From positions 62,001 to 126,000 of the forward strand of contig NZ_VLKN01000003.1 in the NCBI RefSeq assembly GCF_007830035.1: a stretch of DNA of 64,000 nt. The letters run 5' to 3'. The position numbers and the translations under genes are program-made. Origin of the DNA: Luteimonas cucumeris. GTDB lineage: Bacteria; Pseudomonadota; Gammaproteobacteria; Xanthomonadales; Xanthomonadaceae. The notes beneath the pieces were generated by a model. It was not told where the DNA came from. It did no database searches and saw nothing but the letters and a program-made list of their open reading frames with translations. Positions 16,524-26,753 of this stretch are shown here, in pieces (the first letter of the stretch is position 1; every line of letters starts with the position of its first letter).

Positions 16524-16615
16524 TGCGGCATGATTGATCGCGCTGCCCGTGACCCCGGTCACGACGCCGCGCGTTCTTTCCGGCCAGTCTTGGCCGACGA
16601 CTTGCGGGGATCCAC

Positions 16616-17611
16616 ATGAGCGCTTCTGATCCGAACGGCCGCGTCTATGCGCGAATCGCCGGTACGGGCAGTTACCTTCCGGAAAAGGTGCTGACCAACG
16701 ACGACCTCGCCAAGATGGTCGACACCAGCGACGAGTGGATCGTCTCGCGCAGCGGCATCCGCGAGCGCCATATCGCCGCCGACGGCGAGACCACCTGCGA
16801 CCTGGCCTACCACGCCGCCGTGCGCGCGATGGAAGCGGCCGGCGTGTCGGCGGACGAGCTCGACCTGATCGTGCTCGGCACGACCACGCCGGACCTGATC
16901 TTTCCATCGACCGCCTGCCTGCTGCAGCATCGGCTGGGTGCCAGCCGATGCCCGGCGTTCGACGTCAACGCCGCCTGTTCCGGCTTCCTGTTCGCGTTGA
17001 CCGTCGCCGACAAGTTCATCCGTTCCGGCGCGGCGAAAACGGTGCTGGTAGTTGGTGCGGAAACCCTGAGCCGCATGACCGACTGGACGGATCGCAGCAC
17101 CTGCGTGCTGTTCGGCGACGGCGCCGGCGCCGTCGTGCTCAAGGCCGACACGGAAACCGGCATCCTCAGCACCCATCTGCATTCCGACGGCGCCAAGAAA
17201 GAGCTGCTGTGGAACCCGGTCGGCGTATCGGTCGGTTTCAAGCCCGAGGAAAAGAATGCCGGCGTGCGCATCAACATGTCCGGCAGCGACGTATTCAAGT
17301 ACGCGGTCAAGGCGCTTGATTCCCTGGTCGAGGAAACACTGGACGCTAATGGCGTCGACCGCCACGACCTCGACTGGCTGATTCCACACCAGGCCAACCT
17401 GCGCATCATCGAAGCCACGGCCAAGCGCCTGGACATGCCGATGGATCGCGTGATCGTCACCGTGGACAAGCATGGCAACACGTCATCGGGCTCGGTGCCG
17501 CTGGCACTCGACGAAGCCGTGCGTTCCGGGCGAGTCCAGCGTGGCCAGCTGGTGCTGCTGGAAGCCTTCGGCGGCGGCTTCACCTGGGGCAGCGCACTGC
17601 TGCGGTATTGA
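16616..17611 (+). CDS. fabH: Beta-ketoacyl-ACP synthase III
   Basis: Starts fatty acid chains by condensing acetyl-CoA with malonyl-ACP. The 331-aa protein has the catalytic triad Cys121 (NAACSGF), His258 (IPHQAN) and Asn288 (HGNTSSG), and a C-terminal [15 protein letters not shown]. Length is typical. A paired-arm hairpin repeat (17617-17708) starts five bases after the stop and separates it from fabD. Confidence 0.97.
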   Translation: MSASDPNGRVYARIAGTGSYLPEKVLTNDDLAKMVDTSDEWIVSRSGIRERHIAADGETTCDLAYHAAVRAMEAAGVSADELDLIVLGTTTPDLIFPSTACLLQHRLGASRCPAFDVNAACSGFLFALTVADKFIRSGAAKTVLVVGAETLSRMTDWTDRSTCVLFGDGAGAVVLKADTETGILSTHLHSDGAKKELLWNPVGVSVGFKPEEKNAGVRINMSGSDVFKYAVKALDSLVEETLDANGVDRHDLDWLIPHQANLRIIEATAKRLDMPMDRVIVTVDKHGNTSSGSVPLALDEAVRSGRVQRGQLVLLEAFGGGFTWGSALLRY

Positions 17612-17616
17612 TCGAA

Positions 17617-17708
17617 GGCCGTGATTAGGAATTGGTGATTGGTGATTCGCTAGAGCTCGTATGCTTCGGCTTTTCCGAATCACAAATCACTAACCACCAA
17701 TCGCGGCC
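17617..17708. repeat. Paired-arm hairpin repeat, GTGATT type (fabH to fabD)
   Basis: Two 33-base arms (17617-17649 and 17676-17708) made of GTGATT/GGAATTG and their complements pair along their length, including flanking GGCCG/CGGCC. The 26-base spacer carries GCTAGAGC and TTCGGCTTTT. It sits within the fatty-acid gene run. Confidence 0.8.
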
Positions 17709-17799
17709 ACACACCGACATACGCGCCGGTACAGACGTTCCGCATGATCGCCACGTATCATTCGCGCCCTGTTCCCGAAGTTCGCCGCAGAGTCAGCCG

Positions 17800-18744
17800 A
17801 TGACTGTTTCGTCCCAGCTCGCCTTCGTGTTTCCCGGCCAGGGCTCGCAATCGCTGGCCATGCTGGCGGAGCTGGCCGAACTGCACCCCGGCGTGCACGA
17901 CACTTTCCGCGAAGCGTCCGATGGCGCCGGCATCGATTTGTGGGCGCTGTCGCAGGGCGGCCCGGAAGAGATGCTCAACCGCACCGAATACACCCAGCCG
18001 GCACTGCTGGCGGCCGGTGTCGCGGTATGGCGCCTGTGGCAGGCGCAAGGTGGCCCGCAACCGTCGGTACTTGCCGGCCACAGCCTGGGCGAATACGCCG
18101 CACTGGTCGCAGCGGGCGCGTTGTCGCTGCACGACGGCGCGCACCTGGTACGCATCCGTGGCCAGTTGATGCAGGATGCCGCGCCGTCCGGCACGGGCGC
18201 GATGGCGGCGGTGATCGGTGCCGAAGACGAACTGGTGAAGGAAGTCTGCGGACAGGCGTCCGGCAATCAGGTCGTGGTGCCGGCCAACTACAACTCACCC
18301 GGCCAGATCGTGATCGGTGGCGACGCCGCTGCGGTCGACCGCGCCCTCGCGCTGCTCGCCGAACGCGGCGTGCGCAAGACGGTGAAACTTGCAGTCAGCG
18401 TGCCCTCGCATACGCCGCTGATGCGCGAAGCCGCCAATCGTCTTTCCGAAACGATGAATGGCATGTCGTGGCACGAACCCGCAGTCCCGGTCGTGCAGAA
18501 CGTCGATGCCGAAATCCACCAAGGCGTGCAGTCGATCCGCGACGCGCTGGTGCGCCAGTTGTACCTGCCGGTACGCTGGACCGATTGCATGCACGCCTTG
18601 GTCGCGCGAGGTGCCACGCGCATCGGCGAATGCGGCCCGGGCAAGGTGCTGGCCGGACTGGTCAAGCGGATCGACAAGACGCTCGACACGCGGTCGCTCG
18701 GCACGCCCGGCGAATTCGAAGCCGCGCTGGCGGCATGGAAATAA
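17800..18744 (+). CDS. fabD: Malonyl-CoA:ACP transacylase
   Basis: Transfers malonyl from CoA to ACP for each elongation round. The 314-aa protein begins with the typical FVFPGQGSQ (residues 9-17), has the nucleophile Ser95 in GHSLGEYAAL and the catalytic His204 in VPSHTPLM. Its end GPGKVLAGLVKRID is standard. Start 17800 gives the usual N-terminus; a longer in-frame frame would cover the repeat. Confidence 0.97.
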   Translation: MTVSSQLAFVFPGQGSQSLAMLAELAELHPGVHDTFREASDGAGIDLWALSQGGPEEMLNRTEYTQPALLAAGVAVWRLWQAQGGPQPSVLAGHSLGEYAALVAAGALSLHDGAHLVRIRGQLMQDAAPSGTGAMAAVIGAEDELVKEVCGQASGNQVVVPANYNSPGQIVIGGDAAAVDRALALLAERGVRKTVKLAVSVPSHTPLMREAANRLSETMNGMSWHEPAVPVVQNVDAEIHQGVQSIRDALVRQLYLPVRWTDCMHALVARGATRIGECGPGKVLAGLVKRIDKTLDTRSLGTPGEFEAALAAWK

Positions 18745-18782
18745 TCAACAGTCCTGTCAGATCCACGTCATCACGACACGAC

Positions 18783-18809
18783 GGATCCCTCGTCGCGCAC
18801 GAGATGACA
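18783..18809. repeat. Decayed copy of the GGATCCCTCG...GATGACA repeat
   Basis: GGATCCCTCGTCGCGCACGA followed by GATGACA resembles the right arm of the element at 35130-35158. Bases 18755-18782 may hold a degenerate left arm (GTCATCACGACACGACGG). It fills the fabD-fabG gap. Confidence 0.5.
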
Positions 18810-18835
18810 AATAAGCATTCGAACCGAGGCATGCG

Positions 18836-19579
18836 ATGACAAATATCCTGGCAGGCGAAATCGCCCTGGTCACCGGCGCCAGCCGCGGCATCGGCGCTGC
18901 GATCGCCGACACGCTGGCTGCGCAGGGCGCAACCGTGATCGGTACCGCGACATCCGACGCAGGCGCCCAGGCGATCGGGGAACGGCTGCAACCGGCCGGC
19001 GGCCATGGCCGCGTGCTCGACGTGGCCGACAGCGCCGCGGTCGAGGCGCTGATCGATGCCATTGGCAAGGAATTCGGCGCCATCTCGATCCTGGTCAACA
19101 ACGCCGGGATCACCCGCGACAACCTGCTGATGCGTATGAAGGAAGAAGACTGGCAGGCGATTCTCGACACCAACCTGAGCAGCGTCTACCGCACCTCGAA
19201 AGCGGTGATGCGCGGCATGATGAAAGCGCGCAAGGGCCGCATCATCAACATCGCCTCGGTGATCGGCGCCACCGGCAATGCCGGGCAGGCCAACTACGCC
19301 GCGGCCAAGGCCGGCATCATCGCGTTCAGCAAATCGCTGGCCAAGGAAATCGGCTCGCGCGGCGTCACCGTCAACGTGGTGGCCCCGGGCTTCATCGCCA
19401 CCGACATGACCCGCGACCTGCCCGAGGATGCCAAGCAGGCGCTGGTCGGCCAGATCGCGCTGGGTCGCCTCGGCGAACCGGCCGACATCGCCCATGCCGT
19501 GGCGTTCCTTGCGGGACCGGCGGCAAGCTACATCACAGGGGAAACCCTGCACGTCAACGGCGGCATGTACATGGCCTGA
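18836..19579 (+). CDS. fabG: 3-oxoacyl-ACP reductase
   Basis: NADPH-dependent short-chain dehydrogenase of fatty acid elongation, 247 aa. The cofactor loop TGASRGIG is at 13-20, NNAG at 88-91, and the catalytic residues are Ser141, Tyr154 and Lys158. The MTRDL segment and terminal HVNGGMYMA are typical of FabG. It lies between fabD and acpP as usual. Confidence 0.97.
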   Translation: MTNILAGEIALVTGASRGIGAAIADTLAAQGATVIGTATSDAGAQAIGERLQPAGGHGRVLDVADSAAVEALIDAIGKEFGAISILVNNAGITRDNLLMRMKEEDWQAILDTNLSSVYRTSKAVMRGMMKARKGRIINIASVIGATGNAGQANYAAAKAGIIAFSKSLAKEIGSRGVTVNVVAPGFIATDMTRDLPEDAKQALVGQIALGRLGEPADIAHAVAFLAGPAASYITGETLHVNGGMYMA

Positions 19580-19702
19580 CGGCAAGCCATAAAATCCGGC
19601 AGTAAATCATTGAATGGGTTGGCCGCAGGCAGGCTCGCGCGGCACAATCGCCTTTCCACTACACTATCGCCCTGAACAGTCTCCCGGGAGGAGCAAACAC
19701 CC

Positions 19703-19942
19703 ATGAGCAGCATCGAAGAACGCGTCAAGAAAATCGTTGTCGAACAGCTCGGCGTCAAGGAAGAGGAAGTCACCAACAGCGCTTCGTTCGTCGACGATCT
19801 CGGTGCCGACTCGCTCGACACCGTTGAGCTGGTGATGGCGCTCGAAGAGGAATTCGAGTGCGAGATTCCCGACGAAGATGCCGAGAAGATCACTTCGGTG
19901 CAGCAGGCGATCGATTACATCAAGGCCCACGTCAAGGCCTGA
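19703..19942 (+). CDS. acpP: Acyl carrier protein
   Basis: A 79-aa acidic carrier. Ser37 in [15 protein letters not shown] is the phosphopantetheine attachment site. A strong GGGAGGAG ribosome site precedes the start (about 19685-19692), fitting high expression. The 123-base gap upstream may hold its own promoter, but no convincing -35/-10 pair was found. Confidence 0.98.
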   Translation: MSSIEERVKKIVVEQLGVKEEEVTNSASFVDDLGADSLDTVELVMALEEEFECEIPDEDAEKITSVQQAIDYIKAHVKA

Positions 19943-20125
19943 TGCCGGTCGCGAACGGGCCCGGTCGTCGACCGGGCCAACCAATGCAAACCGCCGCGCT
20001 ATCCAGTCATCTGTTGGCGGGGCGGACGTGACAAGCCCCGGGGCCGCATTCGCGGCCCCGTGCGTTTGCGGCGGCGCATCCGCTGCCGTACGGGCAAGAA
20101 ACAGCCATCAGGTCAGGAGCAGGTT

Positions 20126-21364
<1,239 letters not shown>

Positions 21365-21372
21365 CCTGGAGA

Positions 21373-21401
21373 CCGTCATTCCCGACATCGGGGAATGGCG
21401 G
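21373..21401. repeat. Decayed REP-like palindrome after fabF
   Basis: CCGTCATTCCC and GGGGAATGGCGG flank a short centre and pair imperfectly. It is the same motif as 2650-2673 and 43845-43878, and lies nine bases after the fabF stop. Confidence 0.6.
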
Positions 21402-21411
21402 CTGACAATCG

Positions 21412-22782
21412 ATGCTGGTAACCCGCGCGCTTGCTCCGGACACCGACCTGCTGGCCCTGCACCGGCGTGCACCATCGCGCTACCCGATGCTGCTGGAATC
21501 GGTCGCCAGCGGCACCGTGCATGGCCGTTGGGACCTGCTGCTGGCCACCGATGGCGATGCGCTGACGCTGCACGCGGACGGCATCACGCGGCGCTCGGAT
21601 GGCAGCGTGGCGGCAGGCGACTTCCTGTCGGTACTCGACGCCGAATGGCAACAGCGCCGCATCGCGCGCGAAGAACCGCGTTGGCCGTTCCATGGTGGCT
21701 GGGCCCTGTTCCTGGCCTACGAACTCGCCGGACAGATCGAACACGTGCTGCAGCTGCCGCCGGCGCGCGGTGCCATCCCGGTGGCCACTGCGCTGCGTTG
21801 TCCGGCGGCCGTGCTGCGCGACCGCGCCACCGGCGATTGCGTCGTGCTTGCCGAAGACGGATACGTCGCGATGCTCGACGCCATCGTCGCGGACATCGAA
21901 TCCGCATCCTTGCAGCCGACGGTCGAGGCATGGCAGCCGCCGCTGCAGGTGACCGAGGACGATCCGGCGCGATTCACCGCCGGTGTCGAACGCATCCTCG
22001 AATACCTGGCGGCGGGTGATGTGTTCCAGGTGAACCTGTCGCGCGCGTGGCAGGCGCGGTTTGACGTGGCGCTCGATCCGGCAGCGCTGTACGCACAGCT
22101 GCGCCGTGCCAATCCATCGCCGTTCGCGGGATTGTTCGCGGGGCAGGGATGGGCGGTGGCCAGTTCATCGCCAGAACGACTGGTGTCGGTGCGCGGCGAC
22201 GTGGTCGAGACGCGACCCATCGCCGGCACGCGCGCGCGTTTCGCCGGCGATGACGACGCCGAACGCATCCGCGAGCTGGTCGGCCATCCCAAGGAGCGTG
22301 CCGAGCACGTGATGCTGATCGACCTGGAGCGCAACGACCTGGGGCGCGTCTGCATTCCGGGCAGCGTCGAGGTCGACGAACTGATGACGGTGGAAAGCTA
22401 CGCGCACGTGCATCACATCGTCAGCAACGTGCGCGGCCGGTTGCATGCGGACGCGACGCCTGGCGATGTGATCCGCGCGGTATTCCCCGGCGGCACCATC
22501 ACCGGCTGCCCCAAGGTGCGTTGCATGCAGATCATCGCCGAACTGGAAGGCGGCGGTCGCGGCGCCTACACCGGTGCGATGGGCTGGCTCGACCGCGATG
22601 GCGACATGGACCTGAACATCCTGATCCGCAGCGGCGAGATCGAGGACTGCGCGTCCGGAGGCAGCGTGCTGCGGTTCCGTACCGGCGCCGGCATCGTCGC
22701 CGACTCCGATCCGCTGCGCGAACTCGACGAGACCCGCGCCAAGGCGCGTGGCATGTTGCGCGCGCTCGGAACCGCGGAATGA
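21412..22782 (+). CDS. pabB: Aminodeoxychorismate synthase component I (PabB-like)
   Basis: A 456-aa chorismate-binding enzyme that should form 4-amino-4-deoxychorismate for folate. The C-terminal domain has DVFQVNLSRAW, SSSPERL, HPKERAEHVMLIDLERND, FPGGTITGCPK and YTGAMGWLDRDGDMDLNI, all normal. The motif that is PIKGT in E. coli PabB reads PIAGT here (Ala271), the form seen in anthranilate synthase TrpE. The link to pabC by an ATGA overlap (22779-22782) argues for the folate role. The glutamine amidotransferase partner (PabA) is not in the window. Confidence 0.85.
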   Translation: MLVTRALAPDTDLLALHRRAPSRYPMLLESVASGTVHGRWDLLLATDGDALTLHADGITRRSDGSVAAGDFLSVLDAEWQQRRIAREEPRWPFHGGWALFLAYELAGQIEHVLQLPPARGAIPVATALRCPAAVLRDRATGDCVVLAEDGYVAMLDAIVADIESASLQPTVEAWQPPLQVTEDDPARFTAGVERILEYLAAGDVFQVNLSRAWQARFDVALDPAALYAQLRRANPSPFAGLFAGQGWAVASSSPERLVSVRGDVVETRPIAGTRARFAGDDDAERIRELVGHPKERAEHVMLIDLERNDLGRVCIPGSVEVDELMTVESYAHVHHIVSNVRGRLHADATPGDVIRAVFPGGTITGCPKVRCMQIIAELEGGGRGAYTGAMGWLDRDGDMDLNILIRSGEIEDCASGGSVLRFRTGAGIVADSDPLRELDETRAKARGMLRALGTAE

Positions 22783-23627
22783 ACGCGCGCATCTTCATCG
22801 GCAACGATCGCGTCGATGCGGTTGCCGCCGACGATCGCGGCCTGGCCTATGGCGATGGCCTGTTCGAGACCCTGCGCATCCACCGCGGCTCGGCTCCCTG
22901 GTGGGACCGGCATTGGGCGCGGTTGTCGCGCGGTGCGGAGCGCCTGCGCCTGCCGTTGCCCGCGCCGGAAATGGTTCGCGACCAGGCTTGGGCGATGATG
23001 GCCGGCAATGAAGCCGGCGTGTTGAAACTCATCCTCACCCGCGGTAGCGGTGGCCGTGGCTATGCGCTTCCGGCGACAGCGGTGCCGACCTGGATCCTGT
23101 CAACGCACGCGCTGCCGCCGAAGGTCGTGGGCGATGGCCTGTCGCTGCGATGGTGCGATACGCGGTTGTCGATCCAGCCGGCATTGGCCGGCCTCAAGCA
23201 CTGCAATCGGCTGGAGCAGGTGCTGGCACGTGCCGAATGCGGAGATCCTGCACATCCTGGCCAGCATGCCGATGAAGGCCTGATGCTGGACACGGAACAG
23301 AACGTGATCGGCGCCACGGCTGCGAACCTGTTCGTGATGGTCGACGGACAATGGGCGACGCCGCGCATCGATCGTTGCGGGATCGCCGGTGTCTGCCGCA
23401 GTTGGGTGTTGCCTGAACTGCAGGCCTGCGAAACCCGCCTGACGCGCGCGCAGGTGGAATCCGCGCAGGCGGTTTTCCTCTGCAATGCCGTGCGCGGTAT
23501 CCTGCCGGTCGCCCGGCTTGGCGAAAGCGGCTGGGCACTCCATCCGCAAGTGTCGGCATTGCGCGACCGCCTGGCCGCCGCCGTGCCGATGTTCGCACCC
23601 CACAATGAAAGGATTGCAAACGCGTGA
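22779..23627 (+). CDS. pabC: Aminodeoxychorismate lyase
   Basis: PLP enzyme of aminotransferase class IV that splits aminodeoxychorismate into 4-aminobenzoate and pyruvate. The 282-aa chain shows DRGLAYGDGLFETLR, the PLP lysine Lys140 in LKHCNRLEQVLAR, and a variant NVIGATAANLF of the usual EGTxSNLF segment. It starts in the pabB stop (ATGA) and ends in the mltG start (GTGA). Confidence 0.92.
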   Translation: MNARIFIGNDRVDAVAADDRGLAYGDGLFETLRIHRGSAPWWDRHWARLSRGAERLRLPLPAPEMVRDQAWAMMAGNEAGVLKLILTRGSGGRGYALPATAVPTWILSTHALPPKVVGDGLSLRWCDTRLSIQPALAGLKHCNRLEQVLARAECGDPAHPGQHADEGLMLDTEQNVIGATAANLFVMVDGQWATPRIDRCGIAGVCRSWVLPELQACETRLTRAQVESAQAVFLCNAVRGILPVARLGESGWALHPQVSALRDRLAAAVPMFAPHNERIANA

Positions 23628-24679
23628 GCCGCAAGCGTCGCATCGGTGTGTTCTTCGTGTTCTCGGCCCTGCTGGCCGGCGCCGTCGCCTACGTGTTGTG
23701 GCAGCGTTACGCAGGCTTCGCCGACCAGCCGGTCGCCGGCATCGAAGCCGGCGAAACGCTGCTGGTCGAACGCGGCGATTCGTTCCTGCAGGTACTGCGC
23801 AAGTTGCGTGCGGCCGGCGTGCGGGACGGACACGATCTGGAATGGCAATTGCTGGCGCGGCAGACTGGCGCAGCCGGCAAGCTGCAGGTCGGCGAATATG
23901 CACTGCGGCCCGGTGCCACGCCGCGTACTCTGCTGGTGGCGATGCGCGATGGCAGGATCATCAGCTACCGGTTCACGATCGTCGAAGGCTGGAACATCCG
24001 CGAACTGCGTGCCGCCTTGGCCAGGGCCACGCCGCTGCGGCAGGAGACGACGCAGTTGGACGATGCTGCACTGATGAAGGCGCTGGGGCACGAAGGGCAG
24101 CATCCGGAAGGACGCTTCCTGCCTGAAACCTACCAGTACAACCGCGGCGACAGCGATCTCAAGCTGCTCAAGCGCGCCCATGACGCAATGGCCGGAGCGC
24201 TCGACCAGGCCTGGAGCGCGCGTGCCGCCGATACGCCGCTGAAGAACAAGGATGAGGCGCTGGTGCTGGCGTCGATCGTGGAGAAGGAAACCGGCATTGC
24301 CTCGGAACGACCGCAGATCGCCGGCGTGTTCTCGCGTCGCCTGAAGCAGGGCATGCTGTTGCAGACCGACCCGACCGTGATCTACGGCATGGGCAGCAGC
24401 TACGCCGGCAACATCCGCCGTCGCGACCTCACCACCGACACGCCTTACAACACCTACACCCGTACCGGCCTCCCGCCGACGCCGATCGCCATGCCCGGCG
24501 TCGATGCACTGCGCGCGGCGACCAATCCCGCACCTGGCGATGCGCTGTTCTTCGTCGCCGTCGGCGACGGCAGTGGCCGCCACGTGTTTTCACGCACGCT
24601 GGGCGAGCACCAGGCCGCGGTGCGCGAGTATGTGCAGCGCTATCGGCAACGGCAGGCAGCGCCGGTATCGTCGCAATGA
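23624..24679 (+). CDS. mltG: Endolytic peptidoglycan transglycosylase MltG
   Basis: Inner-membrane lytic transglycosylase that cuts nascent glycan strands and sets chain length. The 351-aa protein begins at a GTG overlapping the pabC stop and has one N-terminal membrane segment (about residues 6-25). A LysM-like region precedes the YceG domain with catalytic Glu220 in SIVEKETGIASERP, then LLQTDPTVIYG and the YNTYTRTGLPPTPI block. It overlaps tmk by ATGA. Confidence 0.95.
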   Translation: MSRKRRIGVFFVFSALLAGAVAYVLWQRYAGFADQPVAGIEAGETLLVERGDSFLQVLRKLRAAGVRDGHDLEWQLLARQTGAAGKLQVGEYALRPGATPRTLLVAMRDGRIISYRFTIVEGWNIRELRAALARATPLRQETTQLDDAALMKALGHEGQHPEGRFLPETYQYNRGDSDLKLLKRAHDAMAGALDQAWSARAADTPLKNKDEALVLASIVEKETGIASERPQIAGVFSRRLKQGMLLQTDPTVIYGMGSSYAGNIRRRDLTTDTPYNTYTRTGLPPTPIAMPGVDALRAATNPAPGDALFFVAVGDGSGRHVFSRTLGEHQAAVREYVQRYRQRQAAPVSSQ

Positions 24680-25320
24680 CCGCGCTGGCTCGACAACCAA
24701 GATTCATCACGCTGGAGGGCGGCGAGGGCGCCGGCAAGTCGACGGTGATCGCCGCCCTGCGCGATGCGCTTGAGGAGGCTGGCGAGGACGTGGTCTGCAC
24801 CCGCGAACCGGGTGGCACGCCGCTGGCGGAAGAGATCCGTGGCCTGCTGCTTGAGCCGCACCACGAAGCGGCGGCGCCGCAGGCGGAGCTGCTGCTGATG
24901 TTCGCAGCGCGCGCGCAGCACGTGCGCGAAACGATCCTGCCGGCGCTGCGGCGCGGCGCTTGGGTGATCTGCGACCGCTTCACCGATTCCAGCTATGCCT
25001 ACCAGGGCGGCGGACGCGGGCTGGACGTGGAGTTCATCGCCGAACTCGAACGCCAGGTGGTCGGCATCGTGCCGGCGATGACGCTGCTGCTGGACATCGA
25101 CGTGCACGAGGGACGCGTGCGTACCAACACCCGCGACCTGTGGCCGGACCGCATCGAGCGCGAGCAGGAAGACTTCTTCGCGCGCGCGCGCGGCGTGTTC
25201 CTGGCGCGCGCGGCGGCGGAGCCGGGAAGATTCCGCGTGGTCGATGCCAGTCGCGTGCGCGAGGCGGTTGCCGCCGATGCGGTGTCGCATCTGCTGGCTT
25301 TGCGGGGGTCGACACGATGA
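24676..25320 (+). CDS. tmk: Thymidylate kinase
   Basis: Phosphorylates dTMP to dTDP. The 214-aa protein has the P-loop GEGAGKST at 16-23, a TREPGGTPLAEEIR block containing the DR(E/Y)-type substrate residues, and DRFTDSSYAYQGGGR. The lid region matches the E. coli type. It is coupled by ATGA overlaps to mltG before and holB after. Confidence 0.96.
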   Translation: MTALARQPRFITLEGGEGAGKSTVIAALRDALEEAGEDVVCTREPGGTPLAEEIRGLLLEPHHEAAAPQAELLLMFAARAQHVRETILPALRRGAWVICDRFTDSSYAYQGGGRGLDVEFIAELERQVVGIVPAMTLLLDIDVHEGRVRTNTRDLWPDRIEREQEDFFARARGVFLARAAAEPGRFRVVDASRVREAVAADAVSHLLALRGSTR

Positions 25321-26282
25321 ACTTCGCCTTCTCGCCCTGGCAGCAACGCGCGTACGAACAGGCTTGCGAGGCGATCGACGCAGGACGCCTGGCGCACGGC
25401 ATGCTGTTCTGCGGACCGGCGAATCTTGGCAAGCGCGCGGTGGCCGAACGGCTCGCGCAGCGCATGTTGTGCCAGGCGCGCGGGACTGATGGCGAGGCCT
25501 GCGGACAATGCCGCAGCTGCCTGCTGCTTGCCGCCGGCACCCACCCCGATTTCAACCTGATCACTTTCGTGCCCAATCGCGAAGGTACCCGGCTGCGTAC
25601 CGAGATCGTGATCGAACAGATTCGCGGCTTGTCCGAGAAGCTCATGCTGACGCCGCAATATGGCGGCGCGCAGGTCGCGATCATCGATCCGGCCGACGCG
25701 ATCAACCACGCGGCCTGCAACGCCCTGCTCAAGACGCTGGAAGAGCCGGTTCCAGGTCGTTACCTATGGCTGGTCAGCGCGCATCCGGCGCGCCTGCCGG
25801 CGACGATCCGCAGCCGCTGCCAGAAGCTGGAATTCCGCCTGCCATCGCAGGACGAAGCGATCGCATGGCTGGGTCGGCAGGGCCATCCCGGACCGGCCGC
25901 CGCCGAGGCGCTGGCCGCTGCGCGTGGTCATCCCGGTCTCGCCGATCTGTGGCTGCGTGATGGCGTGCTCAAGTTGCGCCGCGATGTCGCCGATGATCTC
26001 TCCAGGCTGCGTCGCGGGGAGACGGCTGCGCTGGAAACCGCGCAGCGCTGGACCGCCGACGAACACGCAGTCCTGCGCCTGGGTTTTGCCGCGGACCTGG
26101 CGCTTGCCGAGGCCACCGGCTTGACCGATCCGGGGCGAACGCGCAGTCTGGCTGCGTGGTTCGACGCGGCCAATCGCATGCGCGATCTGTTGCGTACGAC
26201 GGTACGAGCGGACCTGGCGGTCGCTGATCTATTGTTGGCCTGGCGCGGCCATGACGCGCGGGCCATGGGGGGCGGTAAATGA
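25317..26282 (+). CDS. holB: DNA polymerase III subunit delta prime
   Basis: Clamp-loader subunit, 321 aa, a partner of DnaX (encoded at 4357). It has the degenerate P-loop GPANLGKRA expected of the non-hydrolysing delta prime, a zinc module (CQARG...CGQCRSC), NALLKTLEEP and the sensor SRC block. The start is in the tmk stop (ATGA); the end overlaps the pilZ start (ATGA). Confidence 0.95.
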   Translation: MNFAFSPWQQRAYEQACEAIDAGRLAHGMLFCGPANLGKRAVAERLAQRMLCQARGTDGEACGQCRSCLLLAAGTHPDFNLITFVPNREGTRLRTEIVIEQIRGLSEKLMLTPQYGGAQVAIIDPADAINHAACNALLKTLEEPVPGRYLWLVSAHPARLPATIRSRCQKLEFRLPSQDEAIAWLGRQGHPGPAAAEALAAARGHPGLADLWLRDGVLKLRRDVADDLSRLRRGETAALETAQRWTADEHAVLRLGFAADLALAEATGLTDPGRTRSLAAWFDAANRMRDLLRTTVRADLAVADLLLAWRGHDARAMGGGK

Positions 26283-26644
26283 GTTCAGTACCAGGCGCAG
26301 GCGGCGCGCGGCAGGGCATCCTGTCGCTGGCGGTCAAGGACAAGGCGGCGCTTTACCACGCGTACATGCCTTACATCAAACATGGCGGCATCTTCGTGCC
26401 GACGCCGAAGCGCTATTTCCTGGGCGACGAGGTCTTCCTGCTGCTGACGCTGCCCGAATCCAGTGAACGCCTGCCAGTCGCCGGCAAGGTGGTCTGGGTC
26501 ACGCCGCCCGGCGCGCAGGGTAACCGCACCGCCGGCATCGGCGTGCAGTTCGCAGAGACCGCCGAGGGCGACGCGGTGAAGGGCAAGATCGAAGCGCTGC
26601 TGGCTGGCACGCTCAACGCGGACAAGCCGACGCATACGATGTAG
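26279..26644 (+). CDS. pilZ: PilZ-domain type IV pilus protein (non-c-di-GMP-binding type)
   Basis: A 121-aa single-domain PilZ protein. It lacks the RxxxR and D/NxSxxG motifs needed for c-di-GMP; the second position reads KHGGIFV. Its position after holB is that of Xanthomonas PilZ, which works through the PilB ATPase and the EAL-type FimX in pilus assembly. The chain ends LNADKPTHTM; the DNA for this tail recurs at 27433-27456. The start overlaps the holB stop. The tatD gene that often follows is not present here. Confidence 0.93.
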   Translation: MSSVPGAGGARQGILSLAVKDKAALYHAYMPYIKHGGIFVPTPKRYFLGDEVFLLLTLPESSERLPVAGKVVWVTPPGAQGNRTAGIGVQFAETAEGDAVKGKIEALLAGTLNADKPTHTM

Positions 26645-26753
26645 ACGTGCAATCGCAATCCACAGGCAAGCAGGGTTGGTGAGCATGAGAAGCGCCTGGC
26701 GGTACCAGGATCAGCACATCGGTCGAGCTGGTGGGCGAGTTCGAAGGCTGACG

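Noticed and set aside
19621-19702. Strong promoter before acpP
   Set aside because: TACACTAT looks like a -10, but no -35 lies at proper distance; not listed.
21412-22782. TrpE (anthranilate synthase) instead of PabB
   Set aside because: The PIAGT motif fits TrpE, but the direct ATGA link to pabC and the lack of trp genes nearby favour PabB; kept as a finding only.
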